From contig JAKZAN010000001.1 in assembly GCA_023053545.1 (NCBI GenBank), forward strand, positions 6,220,565 through 6,284,564: 64,000 bases of DNA, written 5' to 3'. Shown one piece after another: positions 10,801 through 22,800 of this stretch (its first letter is position 1; the number at the start of each line of letters is the position of its first letter). The translations under genes and the position numbers were made by a program. The stretch is from Lepidurus packardi. Its lineage: Eukaryota > Arthropoda > Branchiopoda > Notostraca > Triopsidae. The notes below the pieces were generated by a model. It ran no database searches, was not told the DNA's origin, and saw only the letters and a list, made by a program, of their open reading frames with translations.

Positions 10801-13800
10801 GTTTCCGTTTGGGATAAGGGGGCCGTTCCCAAAAGACAAGAATTTTCCTAGATTTTAAAATAGGCCAATCCTTGGCACATTCTTGGAAATTGGGTCTATT
10901 TTTGAGTCTATAACACGGTTGACCTTTCCACCACCTCTGACCTGACTCATTCTTCCGCTCCAGCATCGCGGAAGACACTTACTTTCGTTGGCAAACCCTG
11001 TTTAGCTTGAAAGAGCTATCAGGGAATCTGAAACCATGGGTTTGTAACCTCATTCAGGGCGTCAATAGTTGAATCACGCCTATGCGAAGAAACATTGACT
11101 AGTAAAAAAAAAGAAGTCTTACCTTGCATCCTTCACAAGAGTGGACACCATAGTGGAAGCCTGATGCTTTATCGCCACAAACGCGGCACAGGACTGTGGT
11201 TCCGTCAAATTCTAAAATTCAGAAAAAAAATCTGGTTAGGACGTGAAGGCTATATAGAATCATTTGGGAATTAACATAAACGATAGCCTTCTCGTGTTAA
11301 AGTATAAAATCAAGGTCGAGACCTTCGCAGCGGTCGCTGACCAGTGCCGCAGGATTATGGCCATGGAATACATAACCCCCTTTCCCGCCTCAGCACAGAA
11401 AAGATGGTGTACAAGAATGGGCCCCAGTCTGTGTATACTTTCCTCATTAGTTATTTCAAAACTGGACCAAAGGAGACAAAAAGTGTTCAGAGAAGAGATA
11501 AAAATAAAATTAGAAAGGAATTTTATGGGGAAAAAAATAACTACTTTTGCTTTAGGGAAGTAAATAAAACTGGGGATATGAATAATACAATAGCCCCAGC
11601 TTTAGCCTTCAATGCATGCCGTGCAGGAGGGGGCGAACAGGGTATACAAGTTTCCCTGTCAAGGTCCTGCGGTTATTCAACCTGTCTCGTCAGCGCCCGC
11701 ATTCACTGACGGCCTCCACTGAACTGAATAGCTGGTGTGGCATTCACACGAGCCCCAAATTCCCGTAGCTTGGCTTGTATCGTGCAAGATAACGTCGGCA
11801 AACAAGGGGTAGGTTACCGAAGAGTTTCCACCCTCCTTTGCCGCTACTCGATGTTTAGCAGACATCTGGAAGGTCATATACATAACGAAAACAGGATGCT
11901 TTTGCCCTCAAGGAAAGGGTACAGACAGAAACAGCCAAGGTGCAATACACCCCTTTACCCTCAGTTTTTATCTCAAGTTCAACAAGATTACCTAAATTTA
12001 ATTCAGGTTCTCGACCTCGCCGATCTTCTTGGCATGGGGATGATAAGGGTGGCGGCGGTGGAGGGCATGGTGCACTCATTGCCATTTCTTGGCCGGGGCT
12101 CATGGGCATTTGCTTATCCGATAAGATCATTTTGTCTTTCTCTTTTTACTTTATTATTTGAAAGCGCAGCAACTTGTTGCTGGGTATAACTGCGCTGATT
12201 ACGCCAAATCAATAACACTTTAAGAGATCAAACCGAAAGTCTGTGGAAAACGACTCAACTCGACTGCACAATACATGAGCTAAATCCGAAAGCTGCTCGT
12301 TACGAATTCTCGACCAAAAGGTAACAGTGTGATAATGGAAAAGCCAACCACTCTCCCTGGCTAACAATCTAGGAGTCCACGGAACTTGACAAACTTTTAC
12401 ACAAGAATTGAACATAAAACTTCACATGCTCATGGTAACGCGTCGTAAGAATTGTAGCGATGAAGTAATGAGAGTGAAAGTCCGTGTTCGACTACTCGTC
12501 AACTCGAGTAAGCATAGCGAGTAGTGGAGGAGATTCTGGATGGGAGCCCCTGGCTTGTGCAGGTTCCTCCGTGGCTGTCATACGGAGGTGGAAGCAAGCC
12601 GGAAGGAGGGCGCGGGAGGTTAGAACTTGGGCTCTCAGGTGTTTCAATGCTAATGTCAGAGCACAGGCAAAAAAAAAGTTGGGAGCTCGGGGGGAGGTTA
12701 AGACAGTACAAGGTGGGCCCAAGAATTGAGCTCGCAGGAGGTAGGAGGAGGAAGTATTCCTCGATACGAAAGAGCTACCTTGACCACCTTGAAATCCAAA
12801 GAGTGGCCATGGGCAACAGGCCCAACTTGCGCGTTTGTATGGCGCACAGACCAAGGAAGCCAACAGAACCAACAGGGAAAGTTAACGTTGGAATGAAGGT
12901 CGGGTCCTGGGAGTTAGGGGATTTAGACGCGAACTTTTTTCCGGCTTTGCGTAATGCACCGAGCAGCTCACTAGTCTGCGCTGGGTGTTTGGGATTGGAT
13001 CGCAATTAAAATTATTCAATCTAAAAAGTACCTCCTTCCCGCGTTTTAACGAGCCTAACTAGTGGGATATGACAGCCGTCATAAAAAGCCCCACATTTCT
13101 ATTCAACTTCGCACAACGCCTGTATATTTTCGAGTTCAATGTCCGCCAGAACGTAATTACTTCCATTACAAGGGCGATTCATTTGTATAAATTTACATTG
13201 GCAACATTTCAGACTCGCACTCAAGTTTATTACAAGTAAAGCATTAGTGATGCTGACACACCGGGAAAAGAAGGTCGAGATGGTTTGTTTCCGTTCTCAA
13301 ATTTGAAGCTCGAGAAGTAAAGCAAATACAAGTTTGAAAGGTAATTCAAGGGGGGTTAAGCCAGTTGACGTTTCCAAACTGCGTGAATGGAAAAGCTGAC
13401 GTGCTCCACACCTGGCTAAATAATGGAAAGTAGTTCAAAGTTACATAGTAGTGCGAACAGATGTATTTAAAAAAGTGGACCAAGTCAACTTGATACCACC
13501 TGTTTTGTTGGTGAATACAAAGTGCATGAAAGACAATCAAGTTTAACTGCATAATAGAACTTCGCTTGAGCTAATGACCAGCTACGAAGGATTGAAGACC
13601 AAGGTAGAAAAGCTACGTTCTATCGAAGGTTTAGAGGTGTAGTACGTAAGGGAATGCCAAGACACTGTGAAGGTTGCGTGGTTTGCACGGGAGCAACGGT
13701 CGGTCGCAGGGACGTTGACCGCGTGTGCTGTTGACGAGATATTACAATCCCTGTGCTCTTGTGCTTCAAGTGCTACGACTGTGCACAGTAAAGTAACTCG

Positions 13801-16800
13801 GAACTTTTATGCTGGTTCCATTTTTCCTGGTTTCCTTTCCATTTCCACGAGTTCAAGGGAACTTGGCCAATCATTAAGCCATGCCATCACGAAAGGCCTG
13901 TATCATCCTTTGAATTAACCCCGTACGCTCGTTTCAGACAACATTGATGTACTGGTTTCTCCAGCTAACAATTTCTTTCACCTGCTTTTACTATTGTACT
14001 TTCAACCGACCTGAAGGTCTGTTGAACCAGGTCAATTAAAATAGACTCTTAGTTTGCTTTTGTTCGCTTTTATGCTCAACTCAAAATGAACCTGTAATGA
14101 CTGACACGACATCGTTCTATTGTGAAGGCCTGTAAATCATACGTACTTCATCTAACGTAATACAAGATTCCATTTAGTTTCAGTCTGTAGATGTGTGACC
14201 CTTTTCAAGAGTAACTGCAAAAGGTTTGAAAAAGGATTGTTTACAGATCTCGGCGATTCGAAGTAAATAATACTCCAGCTTTCCCCTTCCTGGCAAATTT
14301 GTCTTGTGTGACATTGACATCCCACGCAAAACTCATCCTACTTTTTTCACGGGCAACCAACGGTACTTGTACTTTTCTCGGAAGAAGAAGACGACAGGAT
14401 GTTGCTGTCATACTTAACACTCCATGCGGACAAACAACTTGATTGAATGTGGGACTTTCTTTTTTTAGTAGAATTGGATTTTCCAAACTATGTGCAGGCT
14501 TTTGGGTCTGTAAGATGTTCTTTCGCATATTGCGACTAGTATTACGGTCAACCGGGACTCCGAGGCCAACCACTTTCCATGGAAGAGTGAAGACACTTGG
14601 AAACGCTTTAGTCATTTCGAGTTTGTCATTAACGGCTGTGATGGGCTAAGACCGTTTTAAGCTAGAGACAAACTTTCAGCTTGTCGTTAAAACAGGAACC
14701 ATTTGCTCATTGGCTAATGAGTCCCCATCATCATTACATACCCGAGTTTAAGGTTCTTTAAACTGTTGGGAAAGTACGTCTTTTGCTTTGCCACTCTCGC
14801 TGTTACTGACCAGATTACCGCGTGATTGACCGGTTAGCCGGCTACTGACCCTGCTGTTTCACGTTACAGGTATTCCCAGATTCAAGGGCTATTACACATG
14901 CGAGCTGGACTTTTTTGCCGTTTGGGTTTTATAGTTCAAAATTTTCCCTTTCCACCCAAGTCGTTAAACCTCACTTAAAGGTGTTGACTTCGTCCCACTA
15001 CGACCCAGGTAACGGTAATTTTCCTTGTTTTGCGCTAAAGTTGATCAGAATGTGGAACGTCATCAGTGACGGGCAAAACTTAACTACATTCTACAGTGAA
15101 CTATCTAGTTCAGCTCTTTTTAGGAATCAAGCAAACAAAAACTTGATGCCATTCAACTCATTTTACAAACTTAAACAGAACAAATGCACTAGACAAAGTT
15201 TATTAGACTAACAACGAATCCATGCTAAGTATTGGCCATTCGTTCTGGACTTCCCTTTCCCGCACAGTAAATTACCAATTTTTTTTTTTACTGTATGCTT
15301 GCATAGACTAAAACTCGTGGCTTTTAAGAAACTTTCTCTAATTATACGTAAAAAAGTATTTTCATTTTTTTCCACTTGTCAGTGCCCAAGTCAACAGAAA
15401 GCATAAACATAAGAGGATAAGAGCCTAACAAGGCTTTGTTATGCTAGGTCTTAGTCTAAAGAGGACCTCAGAAAGTAAAGAAACGCTACTTATTGTTTTT
15501 CCGAAAAATGCTAATGCATTATTGTGCCATTGCCCTGGCTGGCTTTGACCCAAGCCAATAACCTTGAGCCTCTTGTACACCTGCGTGACCTGCCAACCAA
15601 ATCTTGCATGGTTTCGCTTATTGGAATGGGTATGCCCAGGCCTACTAGCCTCCATTATCCCTATCCAACATGGCTCGTATTGTTGTTGACTAGCTCGAGG
15701 CATAAGATGAAGCGGTTGAAGGTGGTTCTCCTAGTCTTGCGAGGACCACGATGCCGGATTTTCTAGGTGAGGTTGCTCGGTACATAGTTCTTGCTACTCT
15801 CGAAGACTCGAGGGCTTTGCCCCAACAGACAGGAAAAGTTAAGACCAAGAAATAAGTAAGATAGCGGGTCAACGTACCACCTTGGCCTTACGCCCTTATG
15901 TCTCTTGTCATCCTGTTCCAATCGTGGACTGAGAATCCAAGAAAAATAATCTATTGCGTGGGTTTCCACCCATTTGGTTTTGGCTGCAAATTGGCATCGA
16001 ATTAGCATCCCCGAAGTTTACTTTTTCATTTCCTAAAGCACTCCGACGTTTAGAGAGTGAAGCTGTCCTTTGTAAATCTCCTTTATTGTATGCAATAAGT
16101 AGAGATACATTCCGCAAATAAATTCCGCGAAACGAAAAAAGATTGACAATTTACTACCGCTATGCAATTTTGCAAATTTGCATCATAAAAAATAAACCAC
16201 AAAACTAAAAGTTTTCGTTTGTGTTGAGCAACCAAAATTCGCGTCCGGGGACAACCTGGTTCACCGGAGTTCAGTCACTTGGGCACTGCAGCAGAACGAT
16301 GTAACTTGCAGCGATGGGTCGCCGCAATGGTAGGCGGAGAGAAACGGAACTGGGTCTGCTTTCTTTCCACCAACTCCTATTTTAAGATTTACTCTTGTAG
16401 GCGAGAATGCTTTCCCGTTACCAGGATTTCCCTAATCCTCTTTAAAACACATAGACTGCTGACGGCTTGTTTTTATTTACTCAGGGTTACATGGGAGTCA
16501 TTGTGTACTTCGTAGATTCACTTGGGATTGAAAATAATTTGAAAGTGAAGTTTAGGACATAGTCGGCTGGTTTTCTCTTCGTCAACCCTCTGGCGCGAGA
16601 TTCACTTTACTTAATAAAGCTAGTCGCCACCAGGTTCAGCGGTCGATTGCCTTAAACTGGGTTTCAAATGCATAACGACAGAAACGAGGTCGCATAGTAT
16701 GCCAAACATGGTGGTTGTTCAACCCATTGAGGGACGTCAAGCTCCTTGTATCTCTTACCACGTAAAAGTTTAGGGCGTTCCACATATACGGCCTGTCTGT

Positions 16801-19800
16801 GTAAGCGCTATTTCATCCAGCACGGTCTCTCTTGTCACACTCGAGATGCCCTATACGTTATGTACCTGGCAAAACGGTCCGAGTAGGACTTTCGCTTTTT
16901 GGTGGGAGCTTTTCCAGCCCAATGCGTCCCCTAGCGAGTCTTGTCTTGCTACAACTAGCGTCACGCGTATGGCCGTGACCTATTTGGCGGTCGACGACTC
17001 TCTTGCCAAGAGTAGTAACGGTCGATACAGTATTGCTGTTTGAGCTAAGTTCGTAAAAATTTCGTTGGCAGTGCCTAATACCCTATTGCGTAACCGAGGA
17101 AAAAACTCCTTGTCGAGTAAAACAAGTTTCTGGGAAAGTTTGCGTATTTATCAGCGCTAAAAACAAATTTAAATGAATTGGAACTTTGCCACGTGAAATC
17201 CGGGCAGACGGCGGACGTTTGACAAACTCGGCCATCTATTGATCAGATCCGTAAGTGTTTGGTATGGCAACCGAGATAAGCTTGGGGTTTGGAGCCGCGC
17301 TCCTTTGGAATCAAAATAACTTTCCTGGTTCCCAGCGCTGTTGACTAGAAGAACTATATCGATTGAGCAATTAGACCTTTTTACTTGTAATTTAGCTGAT
17401 TGAAAAGGTTAATTGTAAGGATAGAAATACTGACCCGTTTATCTGCACATTGAAAGAACAAAACAAAACACAGGAAATTTCGCCTGTGTAATCAAATTGA
17501 AGCTAATCGTCGGGTGACACCGAAATAATCGTAAACAGCGTGGACGATAACAGAAAATCTTTGTGTGGGCGGGGGTTATTTGTTCTCAGTACGAAGCATG
17601 ACGTCAAACAGGTTCGTTGCCCCGTGCGCTAAAGGAGTGAAAGTGACCTATTTCGGCGTCGGGAGCGACGACCGACCGTGACAGCAAAGCCGTTTTTAGG
17701 GTCGGACAAAAAACACACTCTTACTTCTCTAGTTCACTACACGATATGCCTTTCTGTCAACCTAGTAAAAACCAAGTTTTCTGTACAACTCATGCTACGT
17801 TCGGATACTTGGGAAAACTTTACGATGGTTCTCGAAACATTTGGCAAATCTTTCTGATATTCTTCTAAGGATTTTTTGCTTACAAGACAAGCTCATTCTG
17901 CAAAGTAGCAAAAGTATTTTTTCAATGAGCGAGTCAGTCCCAATGGCACGTCCGGTGCGTGCCTCGGTGTCGTTTTTAATCACGCCTTTAAAAAAAACCT
18001 TCTGACCCAAAATCCCCTATGTTGAAGGCTAGCCGGAGTAAGGCGGACAATCACCCCAACAGACGGAACTAGGCCATGGTACCCAGCTTCAATGCTATAG
18101 CTTATTCTCGCTTTCTAGAAGACCCACGTTTGGTGCTGGGTTACAGGGACCAAAATTACCATCGTTCAGAGGTTTACGCTCAGAATTTCACTTTCATCGT
18201 TTCTTTCTTTACATGAAATCCAGATTTCCAATAGCTGAATGTGTACACATAAGGATTTGTAAGAATTTGCCTTGCTTTTACCTGGAACCAGGGAATTTTC
18301 TGATTCTGAAGACATGGATTCATCCTCGGTTTCCATTAGACTAGAATTACTGGAAGAGTCAGATAGAGGGCTGTGTGTACCCGACAATGTTTCTTCCCGC
18401 GTCATGTTGCTTAACTCAATGGAAGGTTCACTTTCGTTTTCAACGATAGATTCTTTGATTTCCTTCACGTTTTGACCCAGGTTCATCAACTGGTTCACGA
18501 ATAGCTCTGCAGCAAAGCCAACTTGGTCCTCTAAACGAATGTCCTGGAATTCCGACACTAAACGCAACTCCGATTCCACCATCGCTGAAACGTTTTTCGA
18601 ATTAGTGTAAACGCCACTGTTCTGTAAATCCTTGTCCAACTAAGTTACTTAAATCCTGTCACAGCATTTAAGCACACTGCAGCTGTGTTTGTAAATGACG
18701 AGGGTTCAACGCACGGATAATAACTCGACTTGATTCTGCAAAGATGACAAGCTTTGTGGCAAGCGACTCGCGAAATACTACAGTAACAAGATCTGGCGTT
18801 CGCTCCAGTTCAGGAGGGACTTGGCCATGTGTTTCGATAGAAAGCGTTGTTCCAAGTCTTAGGAGATCGGCAATATCCCTATCCCAGGAGTCCTGCGCAG
18901 CACTAACTTCAGAAAGTGACGCTCTACTCGATGTTTATAAGTGCACTGGGTCCACTCATTATACTGGGTGAACGAACCCCGGATTGATTAAGATCCCAGT
19001 GATCAAGAATAGAAAATTGACCCTCGCCCTCCTTCCACAGGTCTGTTAAGAACAGGGAAATCAATCAAATTTTAGAAACAAAATGCAAAAAGTCGAATGA
19101 TAGTGTTAAGGGATCCTGAACGATCATGATTCTTTGTTTAAAGTCAAGGACATGTTTTCAATTACATTTTGCCTTGTTCAGGGATGAAGTTAAACAAATA
19201 TAAGTGCACAGCTGTTGGCTGACATTCGTTACCTATGCATTCTCATCCAACTTATATTATACGATCCACAACCACTAGTTCAGTTCACGAAAGACTACAT
19301 AAGAATTAGCCTTTTGTTTAATGGAGCTGCCAACCATGGTTGAAAAGGGAAAACCTGAAATTGTATCCGCTTGTAAATATTTAGGCTAAGTTCTATCCCA
19401 TTCACCTTAAGTGAGCGCAATTGCGTTTTCGATATGCATCTGTCGAGAGAAAAGGGGAAAGGGGAGAAAGCTAGAGTAAGTTAAGGGAGAGTAGAAGATC
19501 TACAGGCCTGAAAAGTAGTGCAGCATCTCGAGTTGAAAGGGAGCATGCAGGAGAAAGTTTTACTATCGGATCCGAATCCCACGCTGGGGAAGCCTCCCTT
19601 AGGGTTTAGTCCAGCTATTCCAATATTGACCTTTCATTTTCATACAGCTACTCAGATGTGTACGTAAAGTACAGTAGTACAACAGCCTTATACTTGTAGT
19701 ACATTAACCCATGTTTCTATTGTAGGGACAGACCAGCATGCTCTACAATACCGTTTCGGCCCATATGCTATTAGCCTATTACCATAGGCTATTTTTTTAT

Positions 19801-22800
19801 TGTATTTTTTTAAGTAACAGCCCATGTGATTCACTTGCGCTGTAGCACTATGTGAGTCAAAGCCCCAGAATTGATAACAAGCCCTTTTAAGATGGAAAGT
19901 TTCTGTAACCCGAAACTTGTGTACGATAGTGAATTTGATCGAAGGAATTATCAATCGTCGGGCATTCACCTTGGCCTTAAAGTAGGACAAGCGTTTTTGA
20001 TCGCCACTGCGCCGTATCTCTCTATACTTTGCAATACTCTCGTATCGAGGACTTGGACACAGCAGCGTTGTAACGAAAAGACCCGCGATCCGCCGCATAT
20101 GTGTTCGCAACGCGAGCTATGCAAAGTGGGTCACCAAGGCTCGGGTGAGAGAGTAGTGCATTGCTCCGTGTGACGTCAAGTCTCGGAGTCGGTGAACGCT
20201 ATATCGGTCAGCAGGAGCATTGTCAAAGGGCGGATCACTGAGGTTCTCGTTCGTATGGTGCATGCAAAATGGACACCGGATTCGCAATACCACATTCTCA
20301 TTGCACAACTCTGCCAGTCTAATTACTTAATCTACTGAAACTGTAGAACGTTTACTGTACACAGAAGTCAATTTTAATTCATCTTCGTTACAGAAAAATA
20401 ACATTATTTTTGGGGGCTGGTTCTATCAACAAAGTAGACAAATAAGACAGTAGTAAATATGTTGGTTGTAAGGTGTCCGTCCATCTTAACCCACTTTCTT
20501 CCTAGGAGAGCATTGAACTCCCAATTCGCTTGGCCTTCGCCTCAATCTGTAGTACAAACCCCGCTTCACAAATCTTATGCCACAGCTGCTATGGCGCGTG
20601 GATAAGGCGGGTTGGATCTCGTAAGGCGGGGCTTCATGTGCTGTCCTAGATAGAGGTGAATTGCCTCGTGTAGCTTTGATATAACCAAGACGGGTTAACG
20701 AACTTTAACGATGGGTTAACGAACACGGACCATAGTCTTTCTGACCTCCTTACATCTTTATTTTCACTCTCCAGTGAGACTTGAGTTACCGAATCGCTTA
20801 CATACGCGCAATCTAAATTGCGACGAAGGCTGCGATTGCTCTAGAAAACTCTCCTTCCATATCAGGTTTCGTATTCTATCTGTAATACTGTTCACTAAGC
20901 TTGGGAATTCGCATTTAGATTGCGAAATTTTTACATTATGTAGAAAACATTTTGCGTACTTAGCCCTGACCAAGCGGCATTGAAAACCCCCAGCCGATTC
21001 GCATGGTTGGTCGCGCGAAAATTTGTTCGCGAGGTTGCCCGTTTAAAACAGGTCGCGTGCATAGAGTGGAAGCCAAGAAACCTGAAGGCTACGGGTCTAA
21101 AACCGAAAGTTATTCCCAACAAGTGAGTTTGGGTTTGGGATCGAGGACGAAAGTGCATCGGCCCCACTTTCATGGGGAGTTTATGCCCTCAATTGCGAAC
21201 AAATCCATACTTTGTTAGGTGTGAAAAGAATAACGGTCAACAATGATTATGTCTATACCCATTACGTATGCAAATCGCAGACTGAAAATAGATTCAATAA
21301 TAAATATGAAATTACCAGACATGACTCGATCGAGGAGCAATTGGCTATCGCCATAGTTGCTGCCTGTATCGAAGGCGCTGTTGCAATCTTCCAGTGCAAT
21401 ATCAGCATCTCCAGCACACGGAGGTTCCACTTCGCTTTCGCGGATGGTCATAATGTCCGTAACCGTGGCAGGTTGGGCGAAAATGAGCATCACAATGTAT
21501 TAAAGGGTGAAATTGAGTTACAAGCGGACGTAATGGCAGCACACTGTTAAAGGATTTGTGTTTATATAGCTTTAGCACATTATTTCCCGGAGACTCGACG
21601 ACACTCTGGCTCTGCCAGGCAAAGAGATCTAGACACGAGGACCGAGTCTTTCTCTCTCTCTTTCTTTGACCTACTAACTCTGTTTTGGAACACGCGGTCA
21701 TCAGCATCACTTTTACTACCTGTGTACTACCGTGGTGACGAACCTGGCATATATCGTAAACCACGAAGTTTACGTCGTCCACTCTATATCCTGTACTTAA
21801 ACATCACGATCGTGTGCATACCTTTTAAGAAGCTCAATTTTCCTTCCAAGTCTCTCTGAAATTGAGCTCGACGATAGACCTTTGCGGAAGGGACTGACTT
21901 CGAGAAATTGAGAAATTAAACCGAGAAAAGTAGACATACTTAGAGGATTTACGACATAAACGATTACTCATCCATAACACAGGTTTTTTGTGTGTTTCGG
22001 GATAGTATCAAAAACAAAGACCGTATAAACATTTCGTTTTCTTTTCTTGCGAAATAGCTTCACTTTTCTAGCCTATGGCTACGATAAGCTGCGACTGGCT
22101 TTCGCCAACACGTCGTGGTAAGGTTCTCTTCCCAGCAGGCAGCAATTCAAAAGCGATACGAGTCTAAAAGGTAGGCCATTGATAGTGTAAGTTCATCGTC
22201 CTCGAACTCGTTCAAACCATGTTAGTAGGTTAAAACGTATTGACAACATGAGGAGAGGTCCTTGGACACTGTCTGCTCTGCTATGGATTACACGTCAAGA
22301 TTTTTTATTAGCTATAATTTGAAAAGGAGTTGCAACGCAGTATTTTAAATACTGTTAAATACTGCTGTTAACACTAGTTATATATGGGAATTATCGCAAA
22401 GCTCCCTTTGTCTTTAAAGTATGCATTCTTGTTTTTTTTTAGTTAATTCTTTTTGTTTACTTTTGCAAGAAATGACAAATAGGTAAGGATCAAACAACTT
22501 TAGTGCTGCTTTTTCTTCATACTTCGGTAGTCTCTTTCACTTAGGTTACTTACAATTAAAAGAGCGGAATCCCGTTTCTGCCATATGAGCTAGATTTGCT
22601 TAAAAGGTGCACTACATTTCGCTTTCCACTTACCTTTTAGAAGACAACCTCATTACGGTGTCAAAGAAAACGAAGAAGTAGGTTTTAAGGTTGCTCACAG
22701 AATGGAAAGATTTTCTCTAGTTTTAGCTATACTGCACGAGAAATCCACTTTCATCTTCTTACTCCACAAAAAAGGCGAAATGATCTGCCCGGGGCCAACA

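Larger units (their letters stand above)
8231..11122 (-). other. E75 intron between the two zinc-finger exons
   Basis: 2.9 kb without a supported exon. It contains a 44-bp near-perfect palindrome (9677-9720) and an overlapping nuclear-receptor half-site pair (9802-9812). Confidence 0.6.

Noticed and set aside
12492-13009. Long open frames on both strands near the C-type E75 exon
   Set aside because: GC- and purine-rich composition keeps several frames open at once; no homology or splice structure. More likely promoter or UTR.
14241-14615. 124-codon minus-strand ATG frame as an E75B exon
   Set aside because: Only a weak phase-0 donor inside and no E75B-like features.
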